Source: an uncultured Verrucomicrobiota bacterium
Lineage (GTDB): Bacteria; Verrucomicrobiota; Verrucomicrobiia; Opitutales; Opitutaceae
Length of the DNA: 64,000 nucleotides
Reading direction: 5' to 3'
NCBI GenBank assembly: GCA_903869675.1
Contig: CAIQAB010000017.1
Span: 124,001-188,000 of the forward strand
A program made the position numbers and the translations under genes. The notes under the pieces are model-generated. The model ran no database searches. It worked only from the letters and a program-made list of their open reading frames with translations, and was not told the DNA's origin. Shown piece by piece: positions 1-7,809 of this stretch (position 1 is the stretch's first letter; every line of letters begins with the position of its first letter).

Positions 1-3000
1 TGCAGTAAGATTGATACGCGTATAATCGATTCCAGAACGTGCGCTGCCCAACGCCTTAAAACTGATTGGAACTCTTATCGCCTGATCGCCTGAAATTCGA
101 CTGATACGGAAATAGCCGGAGTTTCCACCGACCACTGTCGGGGTCGTGGTTGTCACGGATAAAACTGGTGCACCCGCGAAAGTCCCTCTTCGATAACTTA
201 ATCCATTGATCGCCAAGTATTGCAGTATGGTTTCAGAACCAGTAGGATTTATGTGATCAGCTTGTAGGCTCAACCTTACTACACGCGGTCTATACGTAAA
301 TGTTCCGTAGTCGTAGTATTCATCCGTAAAGACTATAAAGTTATCCGCCGCTGAAAATCTTGGATAGGCAAGGAAATCGCTGGCAATACTGTAGTTTTTG
401 ACGACTGCGCCGCCAACAGGCTCCATTGAAAGCGACACTATACTTGAATTGGTCGACAAGGTTTCGAAAACCATACGGTTTGGGGAAGTTCTGGCAAAAG
501 ATGGATTACCAATATCTAATCCATCAAAAGGTCCAGCTATGCTGTAAATAGAACCCGAAGCGATATCTACCGCAAAAATCGACCACGCGCGAAGGACCGT
601 GCCATTTCCAAGAGTAGTTTCAGCCAGACCATCAAAAATTGCCGTTTGCCCGTCTGGAGAAAGATCAATTTCATCTATTAAATCGATCGATATTGAATTC
701 CCCCCATCCGCTGCAGGCAAGTAAAGCGGTATTACTTTGGAATTTCCAGTAGTAATATTGAAATAAGATATTTCACGCAATGGCAGTCCTGTTGCTGGGT
801 CACGCATTATGAAAGCCATATGCTTCGAGTCTGCAGATAAAGTGGTGGCATAGACTTGGCCTGGGTAGCCTAAAGATGTGGCGCCAGAACCGTTGGTGGG
901 CGCAACCACCAAATCGAAAGTCGAGCTGACAAAGACAGCAAGCGAGCCATCGCCCGACACAGAAGGTCTTGTGTCAGGATTCATCGGAGTGCCTGCAATA
1001 CCAACCACACCACTACCATCACCCAACGCGCCCTCCCTACGACCAAGGTAGTAATTGCCATCAACCGCAAGATAACTAAAAAGATATGAGTCCTGTCCAG
1101 ATGCGGGGGTGAGGTCACTTGGCATAGCGACGGAGGTTGCGTCAAAAATTTCTACCGTATCAAAAGCAGCGCGAACTTTGGTCACCTGAGTAGTGCCTAC
1201 GCCATGAATCTCTTCAGCTGATAAGATACATGCCTCTCGCAACGCAATAAAGTCGGAATTCGGATTCAATTTCGTCACCAAGGCGCGATAAAAAATATTT
1301 CTAGCTGAATCAAATCCAATGCCACCAGTGCCTAGGCCTTCCGCAAGCAGATAGAATGCTTTATTAGGAATACCACTATTCGTATGAACTCCGCCCCAAT
1401 CGCCAGCCTTGTCAGCGCTAGATCTAATGTAACTTGATACCTTACTCGGCTGCCCCTTAGATTCAGGGTTTTGTAAACTGCGGCAAGCGCCACCATACGA
1501 ATTTGAAGGGTTTAGAAAACTACCTAGCAACCAGTCATTCGCACCATACACCGATCGTTCAATTGCTTCGCCTAGAATGTCTGCGAAGCTTTCATTCAAG
1601 GCACCTGATTCATTAAGATAAGTTAGATTGGACGTCTTGGTAACCACTGCATGGGTAAATTCATGGCCTACAACGTCAGTAGCTACGGTGTAACGATCAG
1701 CAGTCCCGAAAAGCATTGCTTTCCCATTCCAACAAGCATTTTCCCATGGAGTTCCGTCCGGGGTGAATCGAATAATCGCGAAAATCGAACTCCCATTGTT
1801 ATCGTATGAATTCCGGCCAAAGACATTTTTGTAGAAATCATACACCTTACTCATATTAAATGAGGCTCCTACGCCCTCTGGGTCGTAACCAGAATTAAGC
1901 TGCGATGAAAATGAGGGGCTAAATGCAGCGGCAGCATTAATAATAGCTATGTATCCAGTAGCGGATTGAGATGGATCTGCTGGATTAAAATAGCCATTGG
2001 CCGTTGCTGAATTGAACATCGGCTTAGTTGTATCGAATAAGTAATATTTAATAGGCGATCCACTTGAATATACATTGATGGATCCTGATGACCCGCGCGT
2101 ATCCACACCTGTTCCCGTAATTGCACCGGCGCAAATTTCAGAAACTGAAAGCAGGACATCGCCGGTTTGTGCGCTAACAAACACTCGTTCGTGTCGATTC
2201 ATACCCTCAACGTGAACTTCATAACTCAATTCTGGCACACGTCCTTTATCGGCGAAAATCTTTAGGACGGGGGGCTGATTGACTGTCAGAGATGAAGTAT
2301 CTCCGTTCGCGTGCTGCAACGCGGCGGTTTGCGCCTGTTCAGTCGTGATAGCTGGGGTCGTTTTGATACCTTCCGGCGTCGGCGCATAAGCCCCAGTGAT
2401 AACGGTCAGATAACCCGCATCGCTGACATTGGCAGTAATGCGACCGGGCCAAACCTCAAGATCGCCTAGTTTTTGAGAAAACCGGAGAACCACATCGCCT
2501 TTGGGTTGGGTTTCGATGGAGGTGACCGTAAACTCTGCAGATGGATCTTTAACAAGAAGCAACTCGCGATTCTCAGATAAGAACCGTTCAGTCATCGCCT
2601 CCGGTGACTCGGCCTTGGGGTTCGCGGGATCTTTGGGTAGAATTAGCGCCGGAGAAGCGAGCAAACGAACGGTGGCATCTTCGCCATCCCCACGATAGCG
2701 GAGCGATTTGGTGGGACCCCAGCGAAGCTTAGCCAAGTTGTGGCGTTGCGCTTCCGATAACTTAGGCTGCTTAGGCCCGGGGGTATCTCTGGGTAGAGCA
2801 GCAGCGGGCGGGATGTCTACGTTGGAAGATGCCGTAGAAAGATTGGCGAATACGGCAGCTACGCGCTTTGCCATTTCGTCCCCTTCGCGAACTTGAGCCG
2901 TTCCGAGTAGCTGGGGCTTTATCTTAACTGAAGTGCCAGGAATGGGTGTCTCGGGTATATTGACAAGGGTTTGTATGAAAGAACTCCCGTTATTTGGTGA

Positions 3001-3078
3001 AATAATTTGTCGTGGCACCCAGACTAACAGCGCAGCAAGTATAATTAACGGCAGCTTGATACGGTGCGAATATTTCAT
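1..3078 (-). CDS. Secreted thermolysin-like (M4) metalloprotease, 3' end outside window
   Basis: The minus-strand frame stays open from the ATG at 3078 to the window edge (1026 codons, no stop), so the C-terminus is missing. Residues 1-20 are a basic then hydrophobic export signal. Residues about 100-330 look like the FTP/PepSY propeptide of fungalysin and thermolysin precursors. The catalytic domain has GHEFTH (471-476), with zinc ligands H472 and H476 and catalytic E473. The third ligand is E496 in ALNESFADI, 20 residues after H476 as in thermolysin. GGVHTNSG follows, with H565 as the transition-state histidine. After about residue 650 there are PD40/TolB-like strands such as DLSPDGQTAIF, and the visible end resembles a Calx-beta domain (SGIDYT). 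M4 enzymes cleave peptides before hydrophobic residues outside the cell. G+C is visibly lower than in the neighbours, which hints at a different history. No clear Shine-Dalgarno precedes the ATG. Confidence 0.9.
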   Translation of the reverse strand, partial: MKYSHRIKLPLIILAALLVWVPRQIISPNNGSSFIQTLVNIPETPIPGTSVKIKPQLLGTAQVREGDEMAKRVAAVFANLSTASSNVDIPPAAALPRDTPGPKQPKLSEAQRHNLAKLRWGPTKSLRYRGDGEDATVRLLASPALILPKDPANPKAESPEAMTERFLSENRELLLVKDPSAEFTVTSIETQPKGDVVLRFSQKLGDLEVWPGRITANVSDAGYLTVITGAYAPTPEGIKTTPAITTEQAQTAALQHANGDTSSLTVNQPPVLKIFADKGRVPELSYEVHVEGMNRHERVFVSAQTGDVLLSVSEICAGAITGTGVDTRGSSGSINVYSSGSPIKYYLFDTTKPMFNSATANGYFNPADPSQSATGYIAIINAAAAFSPSFSSQLNSGYDPEGVGASFNMSKVYDFYKNVFGRNSYDNNGSSIFAIIRFTPDGTPWENACWNGKAMLFGTADRYTVATDVVGHEFTHAVVTKTSNLTYLNESGALNESFADILGEAIERSVYGANDWLLGSFLNPSNSYGGACRSLQNPESKGQPSKVSSYIRSSADKAGDWGGVHTNSGIPNKAFYLLAEGLGTGGIGFDSARNIFYRALVTKLNPNSDFIALREACILSAEEIHGVGTTQVTKVRAAFDTVEIFDATSVAMPSDLTPASGQDSYLFSYLAVDGNYYLGRREGALGDGSGVVGIAGTPMNPDTRPSVSGDGSLAVFVSSTFDLVVAPTNGSGATSLGYPGQVYATTLSADSKHMAFIMRDPATGLPLREISYFNITTGNSKVIPLYLPAADGGNSISIDLIDEIDLSPDGQTAIFDGLAETTLGNGTVLRAWSIFAVDIASGSIYSIAGPFDGLDIGNPSFARTSPNRMVFETLSTNSSIVSLSMEPVGGAVVKNYSIASDFLAYPRFSAADNFIVFTDEYYDYGTFTYRPRVVRLSLQADHINPTGSETILQYLAINGLSYRRGTFAGAPVLSVTTTTPTVVGGNSGYFRISRISGDQAIRVPISFKALGSARSGIDYTRINLTA

Positions 3079-3669
3079 ACAAGTGTAAAAAATAAAAGAA
3101 TGGGTTTATGGATTTTTAAAAGGCGATCGAAAGGGGGTCGCGCCGATTTTTGTTAGTTTAGAATAATTAACCGGGGAAATTGGTTAGGCGGACGGTGAGG
3201 GGCTCGAGAGGATCCCGTCTGGATGGGGTCGCTTGCATTGCTTGCGCTGCCCTATTGCTGGCCGACGCAAAGACCGCCAGGAAGGAGGCTGCTTCGTTCG
3301 ATTGCATGCTTTGCATGCTTTGCATGCTTTGCATGCTTTTTATTCGACCGTGTTTCTCGGTATGTCAATGGAAAAGTAAATCACTGTAGAGCCACTCGGC
3401 GGGCAGCCAGAACGACCGCTTCGCGGCTGAACGGGACCCCAAGTCGGGCAAATAGGATCACGCCGTCTCTTTGCGCCGGGTGCACCCCAAATATGAATCA
3501 AACGAGGCGGACTCTCAACCATTAATACCCTACAAAATAAATGGTTAACCCCAAAGAGACGAAGATTTCGGACCGGACGGCAACGGCCCAGTGATGGGAG
3601 GAATGAGGCCTGATTACCTGACCAATCGATAACCATGCCTCTCTGCGCCTCCCCTGCTTGGCGGGAAAT
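3079..3669. other. Intergenic stretch without a supportable gene
   Basis: Several short frames are open here on both strands, but none has a recognisable protein pattern. Apart from the 9-bp tandem repeat listed separately, I see nothing. Confidence 0.5.
3302..3337. repeat. Four tandem copies of a 9-bp unit
   Basis: The unit TTGCATGCT is repeated exactly four times without interruption and is followed by a T run. Each unit contains the palindrome GCATGC. It lies in non-coding sequence between the M4 protease and the decayed toxin-antitoxin pair. Length variation by slippage would be expected. Confidence 0.9.
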
Positions 3670-3850
3670 TCAGGTCAGGCGCTCGCGCCAATAGTCTGGA
3701 TGGCGCTTCATGTGCATTACAGCAACCAAGTGCACCCGGTAGCGACGCTCGGCGAAGATCACCGCACAGGGAAAGCGGCGGACGCGGTGACGGCGGGGCT
3801 ATGCCGCCAAGGGCCATGGCGCCGGGAGGCGGCCTCGGCTTCGAGGTGTT
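3670..3850 (-). pseudogene. Remnant of a ParE/RelE-type toxin (C-terminal part)
   Basis: The frame ending in TGA at 3672-3670 reads RRFPCAVIFAERRYRVHLVA followed by VMHMKRHPDYWRERLT. This matches the C-terminal strands of ParE/RelE toxins (RRFPYAVIF...AVMH..RDPxYW). Upstream, the same frame hits a TAG, while a neighbouring frame continues with LEAEAASRRHGPWRHSPA. This indicates at least one frameshift. Only about 200 bases separate the antitoxin stop from this stop, too few for the usual toxin of about 95 residues, so the N-terminal part is also lost. It sits directly downstream of an antitoxin-like fragment in the normal antitoxin-toxin order. Function is not expected. Confidence 0.7.
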
Positions 3851-3868
3851 AGAGAGCGGGCTTATTCT

Positions 3869-4084
3869 TTATCGACGGGCGAGCAGACGGCGGGCGCGGG
3901 CCAAGACCTGCGCAGCGGGCAAGCTTTGCACGCGGACGCTGTCGAGGTCGTCGAGGCGGGTTTTCAACGTGTCGGCCCAAACCTCCTCGACCGCCGGGGC
4001 AAAGCTCGACGGCCAAAGCCGGGCATGCAGGCGCTCGGCAACCTGCTGGCGGACCTTGCGGGGCAGACGGAGGTTTTCGGCGGG
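3869..4084 (-). pseudogene. 5'-truncated addiction-module antitoxin (TIGR02574-like)
   Basis: The open frame of 71 residues ending in TAA reads NLRLPRKVRQQVAERLHARL near its start and RVQSLPAAQVLARARRLL at its end. This is the layout of the short antitoxins paired with ParE/RelE toxins: a leucine-rich LPxxxRxxLAERLxxSL helix, then a C-terminal lysine/arginine-rich VFxxxRRRL segment. A TAG lies just before the fragment and there is no start codon in a sensible place. The break falls about 25 bases from the edge of the inverted-end element at 4110, so insertion of that element may have removed the 5' end. That last point is inference. Confidence 0.65.
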
Positions 4085-4109
4085 CTACCCTACTATGGGG
4101 CTGCCCGAG

Positions 4110-4290
4110 TTTAACCAGAAACCACGGTTGCTCGCCGTGATCCGCCGGCATCTGGCGGGCACTTGGCGGGCATCGGGCGATTTGCGAAACCACCTCTGGC
4201 CCCTGTGGGAGCGCCGCGGGTTTCGCTAATCGCCATCTGCTCCGCGATCTTGCCGCAGCTCATCGACTCCAATCGAGGTTTTCGGGTTTA
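4110..4290. repeat. MITE-like element, copy 1 (left of the nucleotidyltransferase pair)
   Basis: A 181-bp segment starts with TTTAACCAGAAACCACGGTT and ends with an imperfect inverted copy (AATCGAGGTTTTCGGGTTTA). It shares a block of about 59 identical bases with the element at 5855-6013, in the same orientation. It encodes no protein. The short length, inverted ends and repetition fit a non-autonomous mobile element or a REP-like palindromic repeat. It carries about 22 extra bases near its left end compared with copy 2. Confidence 0.75.
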
Positions 4291-4388
4291 AACCTTTGGC
4301 GTCAGATAACAAAACTCGATCGTGAAGCCCTTGGCCTCGCGCGATTTGAATTGCCATTATTCTTCGTTCGCGAATTGCGTATATACCA

Positions 4389-4898
4389 ATGAAATCGCAA
4401 GATGTCGTCGTTGCTCTCAAGTTGTTGAGCGCCGGACCCGCCAAGAGCTTCGCGGAGCTGGGTGCGTCGCTGGGCATCAGCGCGTCCGAGTCTCACGCCG
4501 CAGTTCGGCGATTGGTGGAGGCGCGGTTGTGGGACTCCAGCCTGAAGCGGCTCAACCGCCAGGCGCTCTTGGGCTTCCTGGTGCATGGTGTCCCCTACGT
4601 GTTCCCTGCGGCGTTGAAAGAAGCGACCCGCGGCATCCCCACTGGTTGGGCCGCGCCTGTATTTGGCGGGAAGATTATCGCAAACGAGCCACCGCCGGTT
4701 TGGCCGGACCCCGACGGCGAGGTGCGGGGGCAGGCCGTAAAGCCGCTTTATCCAAGCGTCGTGTATGCGGCCAGACAGGACCCCAAGCTCCACGATCTGC
4801 TCGCCTTGGTGGACGCCCTTCGCCTGGGGCGCGCCCGCGAGCGCAAGATGGCGGAACAGGAGCTTGAAAAACGCGTGATAGAGGAGCCCCATGGTTAA
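4389..4898 (+). CDS. Winged-helix DNA-binding protein, partner of the downstream nucleotidyltransferase
   Basis: A 169-residue protein. Residues 5-55 (VVVALKLLSAGPAKSFAELG, then GISASESHAAVRRLVEARL) have the helix-turn-helix and wing spacing of MarR/IclR-like winged helices. The remainder has a proline-rich stretch (EPPPVWPDPDGEV, about 101-113) and a charged C-terminal helix. The stop overlaps the start of the nucleotidyltransferase gene by 8 bases, so the two are probably translationally coupled. By analogy with AbiEi/AbiEii, where a winged-helix antitoxin represses its own promoter and neutralises a nucleotidyltransferase toxin, this could be the antitoxin. It could instead be only a regulator. 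No Shine-Dalgarno is seen before the ATG. Confidence 0.75.
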   Translation: MKSQDVVVALKLLSAGPAKSFAELGASLGISASESHAAVRRLVEARLWDSSLKRLNRQALLGFLVHGVPYVFPAALKEATRGIPTGWAAPVFGGKIIANEPPPVWPDPDGEVRGQAVKPLYPSVVYAARQDPKLHDLLALVDALRLGRARERKMAEQELEKRVIEEPHG

Positions 4899-5574
4899 CC
4901 CCGGCCTGCTCGCCAAGGTGGCGCAAAAGCTCGATCCGCTCGGGCTGAACTACGCCTTCGTCGGCGGCTCGATCGTCGAGTTCCTGCTCGACCGGCCGGA
5001 CCTGTCGCCGATGCGCCCGACCTTCGACCTCGATATCATCGTGGAGGTGATGGCGAACAGGCGCTATTCCGACTTGGAGGCGATTCTGCGTCAGGCGGGC
5101 TTCGAGCACGATATGACCCCGGGGGCTCCGCGCTGCCGCTGGCGGTTCGATGGGCTGATCGTGGACGTGATGCCGACCGAAGACGCCTTGCTCGGAATCA
5201 ACACGGCGTGGTTTGCCGAGGCCTTGGCCACAGCGAAGCCGCGTCGCCTTCTGGGCGTTGATGTTCCCATGATATCCGCCGTGGCCTTCCTCGCCACCAA
5301 GCTCGCCGCCTTCGCCGACCGCGGTGAAGGCGACTATTACGGCAGCCACGACTTGGAGGACATCATCACCGTCATCGACGGTCGCGGAGCCCTAGTCGCC
5401 GAGATCGACGACGCGGCGCCCGGGTTGCGGGGCTATGTCGTGGCAAAGATCAAGGCGCTGGATGTGGAACCGGCATTCCAAGAAGCTCTCGCCGGCCATC
5501 TGCCTTCCGATGACGCCAGCCAAAACAGATTACCCATGCTGCGGAGACGCCTCGCAAGCATTGGCGCCCTTTGA
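4891..5574 (+). CDS. AbiEii-like nucleotidyltransferase
   Basis: A 227-residue protein of the DNA polymerase beta-like nucleotidyltransferase fold. The signature is intact: GGS at 25-27, then DLD at 46-48 and a third acidic residue D92 in the strand GLIVDVMP. These would bind two metals and the NTP. Residues about 130-160 (ISAVAFLATKLAAFADRG) match the helix that follows the core in AbiEii/DUF6036-type proteins. Members of this group include type IV toxins that add nucleotides to tRNA acceptor ends, which stalls translation. The substrate here is unknown. The gene overlaps the winged-helix gene by 8 bases, and the pair lies between two copies of a small repeat, suggesting a mobile toxin-antitoxin or phage-defence unit. 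That role is inference; the fold is well supported. Confidence 0.8.
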   Translation: MVNPGLLAKVAQKLDPLGLNYAFVGGSIVEFLLDRPDLSPMRPTFDLDIIVEVMANRRYSDLEAILRQAGFEHDMTPGAPRCRWRFDGLIVDVMPTEDALLGINTAWFAEALATAKPRRLLGVDVPMISAVAFLATKLAAFADRGEGDYYGSHDLEDIITVIDGRGALVAEIDDAAPGLRGYVVAKIKALDVEPAFQEALAGHLPSDDASQNRLPMLRRRLASIGAL

Positions 5575-5854
5575 GCACCAGCCGATTGCATAAGCAGGCC
5601 AGAGAGCGCGCCGACCGAATGGCGAAGCGGTAATTCAAGTTGGTTTCTACGTAAAAAAATGGAACCTCGCAGAAGCTTCTTAAGCTTCTGGTAGATAAAA
5701 AATAACCGTTTAGGCAATATATGCTCCAGCACCTTTGGGCCATCACACAGGGCAAGGGCCTTGCACGATAACCAACGAGAATAGAGCCGGCCTCATGGCC
5801 TTTTCCGCGTAAGCTACGCAGAGCAGCGACCCCGGTTTCTCACCAGCTTTTAGC
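5575..5854. other. Intergenic stretch with one perfect palindrome
   Basis: No gene is supportable. At 5670-5690 there is a perfect 9-bp inverted repeat (CAGAAGCTT, 3-base loop, AAGCTTCTG). Read on the minus strand it is followed after about 8 bases by a T run, so it could end transcription arriving from the right, but no minus-strand gene is present there. Confidence 0.4.
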
Positions 5855-6013
5855 TTTAACCAGAAAACGCGATTGTTTGCCGGCATCTGGCGGGCATCGG
5901 GCGATTTGCGAAACCACCTCTGGCCCCTGTGGGAGCGCCGCGGGTTCCGCTCATCGCCATCTGCTCCGTGCTCTTGCGGCGTCTCAGCGGATCCAATCGC
6001 GGTTTCTGGTTTA
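5855..6013. repeat. MITE-like element, copy 2 (right of the nucleotidyltransferase pair)
   Basis: A 159-bp element with clear inverted ends: left TTTAACCAGAAAACGCGATT, right CAATCGCGGTTTCTGGTTTA. The arms are about 20 bp and differ at only a few positions. The interior repeats the block starting TGGCGGGCATCGGGCG also found in copy 1. Both copies point the same way, flanking 4389-5574. Confidence 0.8.
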
Positions 6014-6325
6014 GCCAATCACGATCGGCTCGGAAACGGGGATGCTTTGGTTGCGGGGCAGGTGTAGCCCGGACCGCGAAGAGCGGAAACCGCCACGTGT
6101 GGCCGCTTAGAAAATCGAGCGTCACCAACCCGCAGACCTGCAGGCCCGGGGCTTGCCGGGTCACCCAAAAAATTCGCCGCGAAGCGCTCACAGGATTGGA
6201 CAGTGCCCCAGACATCGTGAAAGGTCACAGAGCAGGTCGTTTACCTGGCGCAAGCACCCTGCATCACACTCTTTCCCTCCCTTCCGCCCCGTCAATTCCA
6301 GTGGCCGCCCGAAAAAACCTCTCCC
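6014..6325. other. Intergenic stretch upstream of sufT
   Basis: No coding pattern, RNA gene or clear promoter is recognisable. The strip is GC-rich and probably contains the sufT promoter. Confidence 0.4.
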
Positions 6326-6865
6326 ATGAATAAAGATCGCCTCCTGTCCCGCGACGTCGTCGTCACCCAGATCCCGAGCGGGGATAAACACACCCTCTTC
6401 GCCGGCGCCAAAGTCTTCATTCACCAAGTGCTGGGCGGCACCTACACCGTGCAAGGTGATGCCGGCCTCTACCGCATCGACGCCAAAGACGCCGACGCCA
6501 TCGGCGAGCAAGCCACCGACCAATCCGTGCAAGCCGCCACCCTGGCCGACGGCGCCCCCGATCCCGAGGCCCTCTGGAACCAATTGCGCAAAGTCTACGA
6601 TCCCGAAATCCCCGTGAACATCGTCGATCTCGGCCTCGTCTATTCCCTCGATGTCACCTCGGCCGAAACCGGTTACCACGCCGATGTCGCGATGACCCTC
6701 ACCGCCCCGGGCTGCGGCATGGGCCCGGCCATCGCCGAGGACGCCAAGGGCAAACTGCTGCTCGTCCCCGGCCTCGCCTCCGCCGAGGTGCGCATCGTCT
6801 GGGAACCCACGTGGAACCAGTCGATGATCTCCGAGGAAGGTAAGATGAAGCTGGGCCTGATCTGA
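6326..6865 (+). CDS. sufT: SufT-type Fe-S cluster maturation protein (MIP18/DUF59 family)
   Basis: A 179-residue protein. Residues 8-65 form the N-terminal domain typical of SufT (VTQIPSGDKHTLFAGAKVFI, then QVLGGTYTV and YRIDAKDADAIG). Residues 75-175 are the DUF59/MIP18 domain, with DPEIPVNIVDLGLVY at 92-106 and TAPGCGMG around the conserved C130. SufT proteins help load or carry iron-sulfur clusters to client enzymes and usually sit in or near suf operons. No other suf gene is in this window. The length matches the family. Many Fe-S proteins are encoded further right (nuoB, E, F, G, I), but no operon link exists. Confidence 0.9.
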   Translation: MNKDRLLSRDVVVTQIPSGDKHTLFAGAKVFIHQVLGGTYTVQGDAGLYRIDAKDADAIGEQATDQSVQAATLADGAPDPEALWNQLRKVYDPEIPVNIVDLGLVYSLDVTSAETGYHADVAMTLTAPGCGMGPAIAEDAKGKLLLVPGLASAEVRIVWEPTWNQSMISEEGKMKLGLI

Positions 6866-7239
6866 GCCGGGTTCGTTCACCCTTCCCGGGGGTTGCCCCG
6901 GCAGCTCGGTAGCGCAGCGCGTATGCCCGAAATCCGGGCCCTACCCGACCACGGCCCACCGCGTCGGCAACGGTTTCGCGTAGTTGCCCACAACGCCCCG
7001 CCCGGCCCCCCAGGCCGACGGTATCCACCCGCGCGCTCCCCCAATGCCGTCGCCAGGCTGACCGGCCATCCCGGACTAAGTTTTTAATGCTTATTGGCTA
7101 GGTTTTAGGGGGTTAAAAACGCCCTCCACCGCGCCAGCCAAGCATACGCCGCGCATGCCTGCCAATCCGCCCGCACCTGTGCCCAGTTACCGCCAATCAC
7201 TGGAGTGTAAGGTTTTTCTGGGGGAATGCTTGACGAGAA
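6866..7239. other. Intergenic stretch between sufT and the dcw cluster
   Basis: No gene is supportable. A 6-bp GC hairpin (CCGGGG, GTTG loop, CCCCGG) lies at 6886-6901, and GTTTTTAA/TTAAAAAC form 8-bp inverted arms with a loop of about 24 bases near 7080-7120. A TTGACG at 7230-7235 could be the -35 of the mraZ promoter, but I cannot find a convincing -10. Confidence 0.4.
6886..6901 (+). terminator. Possible hairpin terminator after sufT
   Basis: CCGGGG and CCCCGG pair across a GTTG loop, 20 bases after the sufT stop. There is no following T run, so this would be at best a weak or factor-dependent terminator. Confidence 0.3.
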
Positions 7240-7274
7240 TGGAGCAAAATGGGAGAAAGTGGGGCGTTGTGGAG
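7240..7274 (+). promoter_or_regulatory. MraZ-binding repeats upstream of mraZ
   Basis: Four pentamers, TGGAG (7240), TGGGA (7250), TGGGG (7260) and TGGAG (7270), are spaced exactly 10 bases apart, each with a 5-base gap. This is the known MraZ box architecture (TGGGN repeats, 5-nt spacers), where MraZ represses its own dcw operon. The repeats end 19 bases before the mraZ ATG. Confidence 0.85.
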
Positions 7275-7293
7275 GACAATTCCACGGCACCCC

Positions 7294-7743
7294 ATGTCCC
7301 TTCCTGGTAAACCATTCTATACCGGCACGTTCCGGCATACTTTGGACGACAAGAATCGCCTCACGATTCCGTCGGCCTGGCGCTCCGCGCACTCGGAAGA
7401 CGAAACCTTCCTGGTGGTGCCGCTCGAAGGCTTCCTCAGCATTTTGCCCCCTTTGCAGGCCCAGGCCCTCTACGATCGGGTCGCGGAAAAGTCGCTCGCC
7501 GACGCCGAAGCCCAGGAGGCCGCGGCCGAGTTCTTCGGCAAGACGCTGTCTTTCAGCTACGACAAATCCGGCCGCCTCATGCTCACCCCCGAGCTCTGCG
7601 CCCACGCCGGCATCGCCAAGGACGTCGTCCTCGTTGGCTCGATGACGAAGTTTAATCTCTACAGTCCCGCCCATTGGGAACGCGTGCAGGCCGCCACCGC
7701 CGCGCAAAAACCCGCCGACCGCCTGCGTCGGATGGGCATCTGA
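7294..7743 (+). CDS. mraZ: Transcriptional regulator MraZ
   Basis: A 149-residue protein starting MSLPGKPFYTGTF. It has two tandem SpoVT/AbrB-like MraZ domains (about 8-55 and 80-125). The conserved pattern HTLDDKNRLTIP is in the first and YDKSGRLMLTPEL in the second. MraZ forms a ring-shaped DNA-binding oligomer that controls the division and cell-wall cluster it heads. I chose the ATG at 7294 because the longer frame from 7249 adds 15 non-conserved residues and would run through the MraZ box. A GGAGG lies about 18 bases upstream, rather far for a ribosome-binding site. The gene is first of the cluster, with rsmH next as usual. Confidence 0.93.
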   Translation: MSLPGKPFYTGTFRHTLDDKNRLTIPSAWRSAHSEDETFLVVPLEGFLSILPPLQAQALYDRVAEKSLADAEAQEAAAEFFGKTLSFSYDKSGRLMLTPELCAHAGIAKDVVLVGSMTKFNLYSPAHWERVQAATAAQKPADRLRRMGI

Positions 7744-7809
7744 TCCGCCCGCCCATGAAGCCACCCGCCTCCCCGCCCGCCCCTCGCGCCGCCCGGAGGC
7801 CCGCCGCCC

